DNA from: Enterocola sp045654205
GTDB lineage: Bacteria > Bacteroidota > Bacteroidia > Bacteroidales > Paludibacteraceae
Length of the DNA: 45,415 nt
Direction of reading: 5' to 3'
Assembly (NCBI GenBank): GCA_045654205.1
Contig: JAZOMZ010000003.1
Coordinates: 1-45,415 of the forward strand
Shown piece after piece: positions 31,331 to 39,299 of this stretch. Each line of letters starts with the position of its first letter. Positions within the stretch are counted from its first letter, which is position 1. The notes under the pieces were generated by a model. That model worked only from the letters and a program-made list of their open reading frames with translations, did not search any database and was not told the origin of the DNA. A program made the translations under genes and the position numbers.

Positions 31331-33334
31331 ATGTATAAAAAATTAATTTACGCACTATTTATTTTATTATTTGCTATGTCTTCGTGTACAGAAAAACCTA
31401 AAAAATACAACTCTTTTAACGACTATCCAGTCTATGAAGGAAACGACTTGGAATATGTTTATACTCCAGAACTTACCACATTTAAACTTTGGTCTCCAGA
31501 AGCCGAACAAGTTAAAGTAAACATCTACGAAAACGGACTAGGTGGCGACAGACTATGCTCTGTTGACATGGACTACGACGGACAAGGCGTTTGGGCAACA
31601 AGTTTTGATGAAGATTTAAAAGGAAAATTCTATACATTCCAAATTCTTTTTGAAGGCGAATGGTTAGAAGAATCTGTTGGCGCATACGCTAAAGCTGTGG
31701 GTGTAAACGGAGTAAGAGGTGCTATTATTGATATGGCAGACACCAATCCAGAAGGATGGGAAAACGACAAATCTCCAGTTTTAAACAACTTCAACGAAAT
31801 TTCACTATACGAACTTCACGTTCGTGACTTCTCTGTTTCTCCTACTTCTGGCATGAAAAACAAAGGTAAATTCCTTGCATTCACAGAAGAAGGAACAGTA
31901 AATGATTATGGCCAATCTACTGGTATTGACCACCTTAAAGAACTAGGTGTATCTCACGTTCACCTACTTCCAGTATTTGACTATGCTTCTATCGACGAAA
32001 CAACTCTAGAAAAAAATATCTACAACTGGGGCTATGATCCAGCAAACTTCAATGTACCAGAAGGTAGCTACTCTACAAATCCATACGACCCAATTAGCCG
32101 TATCAAAGAGTTTAAACAAATGGTACAAAGCCTACACAAAAACGGCATTAGAGTAATTATGGACGTGGTTTACAACCATACAGCTACATGGGAAAATCAC
32201 CCATTCACACGCACAGTTCCAGATTACTACTATCGTCAAAACGCAGACGGTTCATACTCAAACGCATCTGGTTGCGGTAACGAAACAGCTTCTGATCGTG
32301 CTATGGTGCGCAAATACATTATAGAATCACTTAAATATTGGGTTAAAGAATACCACGTTGATGGTTTCCGTTTCGACCTTATGGCTATCCATGACATCAC
32401 CACTATGAATGAAATCCGTAAAGCTATGGACGAAATTGACCCAACAATCTTTATCTACGGTGAAGGTTGGACAGCTGGCGATTCTCCACTTCCATACGAA
32501 GAACGTGCTGTAAAACAACACGTTGGAAGAATGCCTGGCATCGCAGTATTTAGCGACGACATCCGCGACGGTCTTAAAGGTAGCTGGGCTAACGCAAAAG
32601 AACCTGCTTTCGCAGCTGGTTACCAAGGTTATGACGAAACTATCAAATTTAGCGTTGTTGCAGCAACACAACACGATAGCATCCACTATGGTTTAGTTAA
32701 ATATGTAAACTTCCCATACGCTGCTGAGCCATCACAAGTAATCAACTACGTTTCTTGCCACGATGACCTTTGCTTAGTGGACAAAATCAATTATTCTTCT
32801 CCATACGGAGCAACTCCACTAGAAAAACGTAAATTTAATCGTATTTCTCAAAGTATCGTATTCCTTTCTCAAGGTGTGCCATTCATCTACGCAGGTGAAG
32901 AACTTATGAGAAACAAAAAAGGTGTTCACAACACATACCAATCTCCAGACAGCATCAACCAAATAGATTGGAACTTCAAGAAAACCAATTTGGATATGTA
33001 CAACTATTACAAAGGTCTTATCCAAATGAGAAAAGCTCACCCAGCATTTAGAATGAGCACAACTACAGAACTACAACGCAACTTAAAATTCTTAAACACA
33101 GGTCAACAATGTGTAGTAGCATACACACTAGATGGTGCGGCAGTAGGTGACAGCTGGAGCAAAATATTGGTTGTACACAATGGTAATAGATTTAATATTT
33201 CATTAGAAATTCCACAAGACAACTGGACTATTGCTTGCAATGGCGAAGAAGTAAGACCAAACGGAATTTTCAACTGGAATCAAGCTGTTCTTAATGTACC
33301 AGCATCTTCTACTATGGTACTTTACAGAAAATAA
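31331..33334 (+). CDS. pulA: Type I pullulanase, lipoprotein (GH13)
   Basis: Debranching enzyme that cleaves alpha-1,6 bonds in pullulan or starch. It has a lipoprotein signal with Cys19 (AMSSC), so it sits in the periplasm or on the outer surface. After an N-terminal domain with TTFKLWSPEAEQVKVNIYENG (starch-binding CBM48-like) comes the GH13 barrel: YELHVRDFSV, YNWGYDPANFNVPEG (the pullulanase YNWGYDP motif), VYNHTA, DGFRFDLMAIHD with the nucleophile Asp, YGEGWTAGDSP with the acid/base Glu, and YVSCHDDLCL. Length 667 is standard for type I pullulanase. It overlaps the next gene by one base. Confidence 0.93.
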   Translation: MYKKLIYALFILLFAMSSCTEKPKKYNSFNDYPVYEGNDLEYVYTPELTTFKLWSPEAEQVKVNIYENGLGGDRLCSVDMDYDGQGVWATSFDEDLKGKFYTFQILFEGEWLEESVGAYAKAVGVNGVRGAIIDMADTNPEGWENDKSPVLNNFNEISLYELHVRDFSVSPTSGMKNKGKFLAFTEEGTVNDYGQSTGIDHLKELGVSHVHLLPVFDYASIDETTLEKNIYNWGYDPANFNVPEGSYSTNPYDPISRIKEFKQMVQSLHKNGIRVIMDVVYNHTATWENHPFTRTVPDYYYRQNADGSYSNASGCGNETASDRAMVRKYIIESLKYWVKEYHVDGFRFDLMAIHDITTMNEIRKAMDEIDPTIFIYGEGWTAGDSPLPYEERAVKQHVGRMPGIAVFSDDIRDGLKGSWANAKEPAFAAGYQGYDETIKFSVVAATQHDSIHYGLVKYVNFPYAAEPSQVINYVSCHDDLCLVDKINYSSPYGATPLEKRKFNRISQSIVFLSQGVPFIYAGEELMRNKKGVHNTYQSPDSINQIDWNFKKTNLDMYNYYKGLIQMRKAHPAFRMSTTTELQRNLKFLNTGQQCVVAYTLDGAAVGDSWSKILVVHNGNRFNISLEIPQDNWTIACNGEEVRPNGIFNWNQAVLNVPASSTMVLYRK

Positions 33335-34113
33335 TGACAACTAGAGAAATAGTTAACATAATAGAATCTGAATATCCCAAATTCTCGCAAGAGATTTGGG
33401 ATAATTCTGGTTTACTGATAGATAATGAAAATTCCTCTATTAGTGGAATCTTAATTTGTTTTGACATTACAGAAGACACAATTAATGAAGCTATAGAGAA
33501 AAATTGTAACTTCATTATCTCTCACCACCCATTATTTATTAATGGTTTAAAGAAAATCTCATCTGAAACTTATACAGAAAGAGTTATAAGACAAGCCATC
33601 AAGAACGACATCGCCATTTATTGTTGTCACACACCAGTTGACAAATCTAGAAATGGCATCAGCTTCAAAATAGCAGAAGAACTAGGTCTTGAGAATGTAG
33701 ATTTCCTAAGCAAAGATACCGACAAAGACTTTGGCCTTGGCATTGTAGGAGAGCTAAAAGAGACATTAGAGGCAACAGAGTTTATTAAACTTGTAAAAAA
33801 TACATTCTCTCTGCCTATTATAAGACACAGCCAACTACCTACGAATAAAATTAAAACTGTAGCATTTTGCGGAGGTAGCGGAGCTTCACTTATAAGCAGT
33901 GCTCTCAAAGCAAAAGCAGACGCTTATATCTGTGGAGATATTAAACACCACGATTATTTTAATAGCCTAGAAGGCATACTACTAGTAGACGCAGGACATT
34001 TTGAAACAGAGATTGCTATAAAAGATTTATTTTTATCTGTTTTTTCAAAAAAAATTCCTAACTTTGCTGTCTATTTAGCAAAATCAGATAAAAGTCCAAT
34101 AAATTACTTCTAA
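33334..34113 (+). CDS. Nif3-like dinuclear metal center protein
   Basis: A 259-residue protein of the NIF3/YbgI family, annotated as GTP cyclohydrolase 1 type 2 homolog, with no reliable enzyme activity assigned. The metal-site motifs are NCNFIISHHPLFINGLKKI, CCHTPVDKS and, at the C-terminus, GDIKHHDYFN with LLVDAGHFETE. Many relatives carry a PII-like insertion near the middle; here that insertion is absent and the length is close to E. coli YbgI (247 aa). The one-base overlap with pulA and the 4-base gap to the next gene suggest a single operon. Confidence 0.88.
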   Translation: MTTREIVNIIESEYPKFSQEIWDNSGLLIDNENSSISGILICFDITEDTINEAIEKNCNFIISHHPLFINGLKKISSETYTERVIRQAIKNDIAIYCCHTPVDKSRNGISFKIAEELGLENVDFLSKDTDKDFGLGIVGELKETLEATEFIKLVKNTFSLPIIRHSQLPTNKIKTVAFCGGSGASLISSALKAKADAYICGDIKHHDYFNSLEGILLVDAGHFETEIAIKDLFLSVFSKKIPNFAVYLAKSDKSPINYF

Positions 34114-34117
34114 CGAT

Positions 34118-34903
34118 ATGACAGAAAAAACAAAAGAAATTTCAGTAGAGCAAAAGCTTAAAGCTCTATATGATTTACAATGTATTATGTCTCAAATAGA
34201 CAAAATCAAAATTTTACGCGGCGAACTTCCACGTGAAGTACAAGATTTAGAAGACGAAATCATTGGTTTACAAACTCGTATCCAAAACTTCAATAAAGAC
34301 TGCGAATCATTAAAACTAGAAATAGGTAAAGCTAGCGAAGCTATCAAAGTTTCTCAAGAAAGCGTAGCTCGTTACAAAGAACAAATGGACAATGTTCGCA
34401 ACAACCTAGAATACGAACACCTAAGCAGAGAAGTAAATTTCGAAGAATTAAATATTAAATCTTACGAAAAGAAAATCAGAGAGTTTGAAGGAAGTATCAA
34501 ATACAAACTTGACGAGCAAGATAAAGCTAATGCTCTTTTAGCAGAAAAAGCTAAAGACCTAGACGACAAAAAAGCAGAACTAGATAGCATTATCGTAAGT
34601 ACCAAAAAAGAAGAAGAAGAGCTTAGAGAACAAGCTAAAGGTATAGAAGCATTAATTGAACCACGTCTGCTTGCTGCATTTAAACGTATCCGTAAAAATG
34701 CCATGAATGGCCTTAGTGTTGTTTATATCCAACGTGACGCTTGCGGTGGTTGCTTCAACAAAATCCCAGCTCAACGTCAACTTGACATTCGTTTAAGAAA
34801 GAAAATCATTGTTTGCGAGCACTGCGGTCGCATCATCATTGACCCAGAACTAGCAGGTGTTGTTGTAGAAGAAGCTCCTGCAGCTCCAACAAAAAGAAGA
34901 TAA
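34118..34903 (+). CDS. Coiled-coil protein with C4 zinc ribbon
   Basis: A 261-residue protein of the COG1579 group. Residues 10-180 form a long antiparallel coiled coil, seen as heptad-rich segments such as REVQDLEDEIIGLQTRIQNF and LEYEHLSREVNFEEL. The C-terminus has a zinc ribbon with CGGC (in RDACGGCFNKIP) and CEHC (in IVCEHCGRIIID). The family is thought to bind nucleic acids or act as a scaffold, but its role is not settled. In Bacteroidetes it is usually paired with a Nif3 gene, as here. It is followed by a terminator. Confidence 0.85.
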   Translation: MTEKTKEISVEQKLKALYDLQCIMSQIDKIKILRGELPREVQDLEDEIIGLQTRIQNFNKDCESLKLEIGKASEAIKVSQESVARYKEQMDNVRNNLEYEHLSREVNFEELNIKSYEKKIREFEGSIKYKLDEQDKANALLAEKAKDLDDKKAELDSIIVSTKKEEEELREQAKGIEALIEPRLLAAFKRIRKNAMNGLSVVYIQRDACGGCFNKIPAQRQLDIRLRKKIIVCEHCGRIIIDPELAGVVVEEAPAAPTKRR

Positions 34904-34920
34904 CATTCACACTTAATAAT

Positions 34921-34954
34921 AAAGGTGGTTTTCTAACGAGAACCACCTTTTTTT
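34921..34954 (+). terminator. Terminator between the zinc-ribbon gene and purN
   Basis: AAAGGTGGTT (34921-34930) pairs with AACCACCTTT (34941-34950), followed by T residues to 34954. The genes are convergent, so it may serve both strands, but the longer T run favours the plus strand. Confidence 0.88.
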
Positions 34955-34961
34955 ATAACTA

Positions 34962-35525
34962 TTAAGCAAATAAAACTTTCTCTATTACCTTTGGATACCA
35001 TTCATACTCTAGAGCATGCACCTTACTCGCCACTTCTTCTGGAGCATCTGTTGGCAAAACCTCACATTTGTATTGAGCAATATGCTCACCCTCATCAAAA
35101 CGTTCATTAAGAAAATGAATGGTAATACCAGATTCTGTTTCCTTATTTTCTACCACAGCCTTGTGAACATTATCCCCAAACATACCCTTGCCGCCATATT
35201 TTGGAAGCAAAGAAGGATGTATATTAAGAACTCTATTTGGATACGACATTAACATATCATCTGGCACACGAAGCAAGAAACCTGCAAGCACTACCAAATC
35301 TATATTATTCTCCAACAGAAACTTAGTCACCACCCCACTCTCAAAATCTGATTTTGGAAACACATATGAAGGTACTCCAAGATTCTTGCATCTTTCGTGC
35401 ACATAAACTTCTTTTCTATTGGAAATTACAAATGGAACTTCCACATTCTCATTTCCTGAGAAATATTTTATAATATTCTCAGCATTACTACCTGAACCCG
35501 ATGCTAATATTGCTATTTTTTTCAT
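34962..35525 (-). CDS. purN: Phosphoribosylglycinamide formyltransferase
   Basis: Formylates GAR using 10-formyl-THF in purine synthesis. I start it at the ATG at 35525 (187 aa), where KKIAILASGSGSNAENI matches the PurN N-terminus. An in-frame ATG at 35642 would add 39 residues encoded by repeat-rich DNA and lies upstream of the -7 element. Conserved parts are LAGFLLRVPDDML, LNIHPSLLPKYGGKGMFG with the catalytic His, and TESGITIHFLNERFDEGEHI with the catalytic Asp region. It stands alone, apart from purM at 2645. Confidence 0.93.
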   Translation of the reverse strand: MKKIAILASGSGSNAENIIKYFSGNENVEVPFVISNRKEVYVHERCKNLGVPSYVFPKSDFESGVVTKFLLENNIDLVVLAGFLLRVPDDMLMSYPNRVLNIHPSLLPKYGGKGMFGDNVHKAVVENKETESGITIHFLNERFDEGEHIAQYKCEVLPTDAPEEVASKVHALEYEWYPKVIEKVLFA

Positions 35526-35534
35526 AATCGCTCG

Positions 35535-35542
35535 CAAAATTA
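35535..35542 (-). promoter_or_regulatory. -7 element for purN
   Basis: Minus strand TAATTTTG fits TAnnTTTG. It lies only about 10 bases before the purN ATG, so the transcript would be leaderless or nearly so. The -33 region falls in the GGAATT-type repeats and does not match TTTG. Confidence 0.5.
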
Positions 35543-35548
35543 GTAATA

Positions 35549-35579
35549 AATTAGGAATTAGGAATGAGGAATGAGGAAT
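35549..35579. repeat. GGAATTA/GGAATGA short tandem repeats
   Basis: The plus strand reads AATTAGGAATTAGG then AATGAGGAATGAGGAATT, an approximate 7-8 base tandem array with four GGAAT units. Related TTCCTAATT units occur at 4919-4980 and around 20451 and 41565. It lies just upstream of the purN promoter. Confidence 0.65.
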
Positions 35580-35626
35580 TTTTAGTTTTTTAACTGCAAT
35601 CTTATAGTTCGTATTCCCTATCTTTC

Positions 35627-35657
35627 TTTGATTTTCAATCAAAAATTCCTACATTTG
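35627..35657 (+). promoter_or_regulatory. Promoter for the M23 peptidase operon
   Basis: TTTG (35627-35630) and TACATTTG (35650-35657) are 19 bases apart, a full match to the consensus, 20 bases before the start codon. Confidence 0.8.
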
Positions 35658-35677
35658 CAGTTAGAAAGCAAAATATC

Positions 35678-36670
35678 ATGGGATTTTTTAAACCAGACGC
35701 ACCACAATATAAGTTTAACAAACGCACCTTAAAGTACGAGAAAGTAGAATATACACTTTGGTACAGAATAAGGGGCGTATTAAGGTTTATATTTACCAGT
35801 GCACTGTTAGGTTTTGGATTCTTCTTATTCTTTATTTTCATTCTACCATCGCCAGCGGCAAAAAAACTTCAAAAAGAAAATGAAGAAATCTCTACACAAT
35901 ATGAGATTTTATCAAAAAAACTAGACCACGCCCTAGAAGTAATGGATATTATCCAAGAACGCGACAACAACTTCTACCGTGTTATGCTAGAGGCAGACTC
36001 TATTCCTTATGTATTAAGAACTGGAAATTATGACGCCACTGCTAGATACGATAAATGGGACGATTACAAAACAGCATCACTTGTTAAAAGTACATCAAAA
36101 AAGATGGACAAACTAAACAGAATGCTATACACCCAATCAAATTCATTTGACGAACTTATTGTCTTAGCCAAACAAAACGAAGATAAATTATTACACATTC
36201 CTGCTATACAACCTATTCTAAACCAAGACCTTAAGCGAACAGCTTCTGGTTATGGCAGACGTATTGACCCTATTTACAAAACTATTCGCTTCCACAAAGG
36301 CATGGACTTCTCTGCCCCAACAGGCACAGAAATTTTTGCCACAGCCGACGGTGTAATTGAGAAAATCTCATGGGACAAAACAGGTTATGGCAACTGTGTA
36401 ATTATAGACCATGGATACGGATACAAAACACTTTATGCTCACTGTCACAAATTCCAAAAAGGACTTAGAAAAGGACTTAAAGTAAAACGTGGAGATGTAA
36501 TTGCATTCGTGGGGAACACTGGTAAATCTACAGGGCCACACTTACACTACGAAGTAAGATATAAAAACAAACCTCAAAACCCACAAAACTACTATTTCCA
36601 AGACCTATCACCAGAAGAATATGACAATATGGTGCGTATTTCTTCTAATAGTTCAAAAACATTCGACTAA
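35678..36670 (+). CDS. Membrane-anchored M23 family peptidoglycan endopeptidase
   Basis: A 330-residue protein with a short cytoplasmic part (YKFNKRTLKYEKVEYTLWYR), one membrane helix (about 38-60; SALLGFGFFLFFIFILP), a coiled-coil periplasmic segment (KKLQKENEEISTQYEIL) and a C-terminal LytM/M23 domain. The zinc site is in TIRFHKGMDFSAPTGTEIF (His and Asp) and GPHLHYEVRYK (HxH); GNCVIIDHGYGYKTLYAHC contains the third conserved His. All M23 ligands are present, so it is probably active rather than a regulatory EnvC-type protein. It is followed 2 bases later by a merR-like gene. Confidence 0.9.
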   Translation: MGFFKPDAPQYKFNKRTLKYEKVEYTLWYRIRGVLRFIFTSALLGFGFFLFFIFILPSPAAKKLQKENEEISTQYEILSKKLDHALEVMDIIQERDNNFYRVMLEADSIPYVLRTGNYDATARYDKWDDYKTASLVKSTSKKMDKLNRMLYTQSNSFDELIVLAKQNEDKLLHIPAIQPILNQDLKRTASGYGRRIDPIYKTIRFHKGMDFSAPTGTEIFATADGVIEKISWDKTGYGNCVIIDHGYGYKTLYAHCHKFQKGLRKGLKVKRGDVIAFVGNTGKSTGPHLHYEVRYKNKPQNPQNYYFQDLSPEEYDNMVRISSNSSKTFD

Positions 36671-36672
36671 TA

Positions 36673-37014
36673 ATGAGCGACAAAGAGAAATATTACTACT
36701 CCATCACAGAGGTAGCAGAGATGTTTAACATCAATGCATCTACACTTCGCTTCTGGGAAAAAGAATTTCCTGCGCTCAAACCAGACACCAACCTAAAAGG
36801 AAATAGAAAATATACAAAAAAGGATATCGAACTAATAAAACAGATACATTATTATAGTGTAGAAAAAGGAATGACCCTAAAAGGCGTCAAAAACCAGCTT
36901 ACCAAAAACAGAAGTAAAAAATACGAAGCTATACCTCTTATAGAAGAACTACTTTCTATAAGAAAACAGTTAGAAGAAATAAGAACAGAACTAAACAACT
37001 TTAAATCAGAATAA
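36673..37014 (+). CDS. MerR-family transcriptional regulator
   Basis: A 113-residue protein with a winged helix-turn-helix typical of MerR (YSITEVAEMFNINASTLRFWEKEFP, shown as YSITEVAEMFNINAS and TLRFWEKEFP, then NRKYTKKDIELIKQIHYY). A C-terminal helix (LLSIRKQLEEIRTELN) probably dimerises it. There is no effector-binding Cys pattern. It closely resembles the small MerR regulators that follow an M23 peptidase gene in Bacteroidetes. The alkaline phosphatase gene starts one base after its stop codon, so all three genes are likely one operon. Confidence 0.88.
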   Translation: MSDKEKYYYSITEVAEMFNINASTLRFWEKEFPALKPDTNLKGNRKYTKKDIELIKQIHYYSVEKGMTLKGVKNQLTKNRSKKYEAIPLIEELLSIRKQLEEIRTELNNFKSE

Positions 37015-37015
37015 T

Positions 37016-38020
37016 ATGAAACGTATTTTCGTAGCATTAACAGCACTAGCATTCTGTTTGGCATCTTTTGCCACAGAACCTATCAAACAAGTTATTTTCA
37101 TTATTGGTGATGGTATGGGGCTAAACCAAGTGAGCAAACTAGACTTCCCAAACCACTTTGAACGTGCTCAGTACATAGGTCTTTCAAAAACATATTCTGC
37201 AAGTCATAAAGTAACAGACTCTGCAGCAGGCGGCACAGCCCTTGCATGTGGCACAAAAACCAAAAACGGTATGCTTGGTATGAATGCAGACTCTATCCCT
37301 GTAAACTCAATTCTTACAATTCTTAAAGAAAAAGGATTTAGCACAGGACTTGTAGCAAGCTGTAGAATCACTCACGCCACTCCAGCCTCTTACTATGCGC
37401 ACCAACCAAACAGAGGCATGGATGCCGAAATTCTTGGCGACCTTTATGCAAATGGTCCTCAAGTATTTGTTGCCGGAGGCAATAAACTACTAAGTACAGA
37501 ATCATTAGAAGAAGCTGGTTATAAATACGTTGACAATATTGCCGACCTACAAAAACAAGAAAACGGCAAAGTAGCATGCGTTTTGGCACCAGAAGATATG
37601 CCACAAGCTCCAAAACGTGGAAACCAAATAGTATTAGGAGCAGCAGAAGCCATTAGATTACTAGAAAAAAATGAAAAAGGATTCTTCCTAATGATCGAAG
37701 GTTCTCAAATAGACTGGGCAGGTCATGGTAACAACGCTGAATATATGCAAGCAGAAATGGAAGATATCAACAAAGTGATTGGTCTTTGCATGGACTATGC
37801 TGATGCAAATCCAGGAACACTAGTAATTATTACTGCAGACCACGAAACAGGTGGCACCACAATAGTTGGAGAAGGTAAAGAATATAAATACACCACAGGC
37901 GACCACACAGGTGCTATGGTTCCAGTTTATGTATATGGAACAGGTGCAGAAAACTTCTCTGGAATCTATGAAAACACCAGTTTTAAAGACAAAATCTTAA
38001 ATTTAATGCAAGTTAAATAG
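37016..38020 (+). CDS. phoA: Alkaline phosphatase, secreted, compact form
   Basis: Secreted metal-dependent phosphomonoesterase. It has a signal peptide (KRIFVALTALAFCLASFA), the metal-site IIGDGMGLNQ, the nucleophile Ser in HKVTDSAAGGTALACGTKT, TADHETGGTT and GDHTGAMVPVYVYGTG. All the main metal ligands are visible. At 334 aa it is clearly shorter than E. coli PhoA (471) and many relatives, missing surface insertions but not the core. The phosphate source it serves is unknown. It ends the M23-merR operon. Confidence 0.88.
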   Translation: MKRIFVALTALAFCLASFATEPIKQVIFIIGDGMGLNQVSKLDFPNHFERAQYIGLSKTYSASHKVTDSAAGGTALACGTKTKNGMLGMNADSIPVNSILTILKEKGFSTGLVASCRITHATPASYYAHQPNRGMDAEILGDLYANGPQVFVAGGNKLLSTESLEEAGYKYVDNIADLQKQENGKVACVLAPEDMPQAPKRGNQIVLGAAEAIRLLEKNEKGFFLMIEGSQIDWAGHGNNAEYMQAEMEDINKVIGLCMDYADANPGTLVIITADHETGGTTIVGEGKEYKYTTGDHTGAMVPVYVYGTGAENFSGIYENTSFKDKILNLMQVK

Positions 38021-38041
38021 CAGATTATTAAAAAAAAGCAT

Positions 38042-38049
38042 TATCTTTG
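38042..38049 (+). promoter_or_regulatory. -7 element for rplS
   Basis: TATCTTTG matches TAnnTTTG 86 bases before rplS. The -33 position lacks TTTG. It implies a leader of about 80 bases, long for this genome. Confidence 0.6.
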
Positions 38050-38056
38050 CACTCGT

Positions 38057-38134
38057 TTTGGCGCAATCTCTGTCAAGGCAATATTTGGAACTTGTTATAT
38101 TGCGTAATGTCAAACCAAAAAATAAATATTTAAA
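38057..38134 (+). promoter_or_regulatory. Structured rplS leader, possible L19 autoregulatory site
   Basis: GCGCAAT (38061-38067) can pair with ATTGCGT (38100-38106) with one G-T pair. Between them are CAAG/CTTG (about 38075 and 38091) that can form an inner stem. Ribosomal-protein leaders that bind their product are known, including L19 leaders proposed in Flavobacteria, but no direct match was tested here. Confidence 0.45.
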
Positions 38135-38479
38135 ATGGATTTATTAAAAATTGCTGAAGCTGCATTCGCTACTGGTAAAGAAATGCCAGCTTTCAAAAGT
38201 GGTGACACTGTAACTATTTCTTACAAAATTATTGAAGGTAACAAAGAACGTATCCAACAATATCGTGGTGTAGTTATCAAAATCGTAGGTCACGGTAACA
38301 AAAAAAGATTTACTGTACGTAAAGTATCAGAAAACGTAGGTGTAGAAAGAATTTTCCCATTCGATTCTCCATTTATTGAAAAAGTTGAAGTTAACAAAGT
38401 TGGTAAAGTACGTCGTGCTAAACTTTATTACTTACGTTCTCTAACTGGTAAAAAAGCTCGTATTAAAGACAAAAAATAA
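38135..38479 (+). CDS. rplS: 50S ribosomal protein L19
   Basis: Large-subunit protein at the interface with the small subunit. The 114-residue protein has the L19 core FKSGDTVTISYKIIEGNKERI, IQQYRGVVIKIVGHGNKKRFTV, and VGVERIFPFDSPFIEKVEV followed by RRAKLYYLRSLTGKKARI, all standard. It is monocistronic, between its own promoter and a strong terminator, unlike the rpsP-rimM-trmD-rplS arrangement in Proteobacteria. Confidence 0.97.
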   Translation: MDLLKIAEAAFATGKEMPAFKSGDTVTISYKIIEGNKERIQQYRGVVIKIVGHGNKKRFTVRKVSENVGVERIFPFDSPFIEKVEVNKVGKVRRAKLYYLRSLTGKKARIKDKK

Positions 38480-38510
38480 TAATAATACCATATCAGTTGG
38501 CATAAAAAGA

Positions 38511-38540
38511 GAGAAAATCGTGAGATTTTCTCTTTTTTTT
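38511..38540 (+). terminator. Terminator after rplS
   Basis: GAGAAAATC/GATTTTCTC stem of 9 bp with a GTGA tetraloop and eight T residues (38533-38540). Confidence 0.93.
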
Positions 38541-38550
38541 ATTGCAAAAG

Positions 38551-38581
38551 TTTGCATTGATATTTTTATTTTATAAATTTG
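38551..38581 (+). promoter_or_regulatory. Promoter for the zapA operon
   Basis: TTTG (38551-38554) and TAAATTTG (38574-38581) are separated by 19 bases, a full consensus match. It lies 26 bases before the GTG start at 38608. Confidence 0.8.
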
Positions 38582-38607
38582 TATAGATTTTACCAAAATG
38601 TCATTCT

Positions 38608-38910
38608 GTGGAGGATAATATTTCTTTAAAACAGTTCGCTAAGAAGGTACAAGGTTTAGTAAACCTGCTACAAGAAAAGGATGCTCAAATAGCATTATTA
38701 GAGGCTGAAAAGGAAGAACTAAGAAAAGAAATTAAACGTTCATACGCAGAAAATGTAGAATTGCAAAACAAGTATGATAACTTAAAAGTGGCACAAGGCA
38801 TAATATCACTTTCAAAGAAAGATGTTGCCAAAGCCAAAGCTAAGTTAACTGCTATGATGAATACAATAGACAGATGTGTAGAAAAAATAAACGAGGATAG
38901 CCATGAATAA
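38608..38910 (+). CDS. Small coiled-coil protein partnered with ZapA
   Basis: A 100-residue protein starting with GTG. No ATG lies in frame upstream, and the promoter 26 bases before makes GTG the best start. Residues 15-70 form a coiled coil (LLQEKDAQIALLEAEKEELR and KEIKRSYAENVELQNKYDNL). It overlaps zapA by 8 bases, and the same order is found in Bacteroides. It may be a ZapB-like partner that recruits ZapA or FtsZ, but it has no clear homology to E. coli ZapB. Confidence 0.75.
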   Translation: MEDNISLKQFAKKVQGLVNLLQEKDAQIALLEAEKEELRKEIKRSYAENVELQNKYDNLKVAQGIISLSKKDVAKAKAKLTAMMNTIDRCVEKINEDSHE

Positions 38911-39190
38911 TGATACACTTCAAATCACACTAAATATTCTGGGGACCGAGTTTAAACTATATATCGAGAGGAGTGAAGAAGCTTATTATAGAAGGGCAGA
39001 AAGAGAAATTAACAAAATTCACGCCAAATATTGTTCTAAATACTCATCAGTTAAAGACCATAATAAACTATCTGGCATGACTTTATTGCATTTTGCAGTA
39101 AACTTGTTGTACGAGAGAGACCAATCTAACGACATTACAGAGAGTTTATTGGAACTAGATAAATTAATGAAACCATACACTAAAGAATAA
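38903..39190 (+). CDS. zapA: Cell division protein ZapA
   Basis: FtsZ-binding protein that promotes bundling of Z-ring filaments. The 95-residue length fits. The N-terminal domain has LQITLNILGTEFKLYIERSE, and a C-terminal helix follows (LLHFAVNLLYERDQ) as in other ZapA proteins. The overlap with the upstream coiled-coil gene implies translational coupling. RNase Y lies 109 bases downstream. Confidence 0.85.
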   Translation: MNNDTLQITLNILGTEFKLYIERSEEAYYRRAEREINKIHAKYCSKYSSVKDHNKLSGMTLLHFAVNLLYERDQSNDITESLLELDKLMKPYTKE

Positions 39191-39218
39191 CATTTCTATA
39201 GTAAGTTTTATAAAAGTT

Positions 39219-39269
39219 TGCAATTCTATATTTGTCATAAGACGTGGCAAGTGAGAATTGCATTTTTTT
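39219..39269 (+). terminator. Terminator of the zapA operon enclosing a promoter
   Basis: TGCAATTCT (39219-39227) pairs with AGAATTGCA (39254-39262) and is followed by seven T (39263-39269). The 26-base loop contains a -7 element, TATATTTG. Confidence 0.8.
39227..39234 (+). promoter_or_regulatory. -7 element for rny inside the terminator loop
   Basis: TATATTTG matches TAnnTTTG. Transcripts would start near 39241, beyond the 5' arm of the terminator, so they could not form it and would read into rny. The -33 position shows TTTT 17 bases upstream. Confidence 0.55.
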
Positions 39270-39299
39270 ATTTATACTTTAAAATATTAATTATATACT

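Noticed and set aside
35525..35642. N-terminal extension of purN starting at 35642
   Set aside because: The extra 39 residues come from repeat-rich intergenic DNA, and the -7 element at 35535-35542 lies within that extension.
38598..38600. ATG at 38598 as the start of the coiled-coil gene
   Set aside because: It is in another reading frame; GTG at 38608 is the only start in frame.
39191..39299. 6S RNA between zapA and rny
   Set aside because: The gap of 109 bases is too short for 6S RNA, and the sequence forms a terminator with a large loop rather than the long internal-bubble hairpin.
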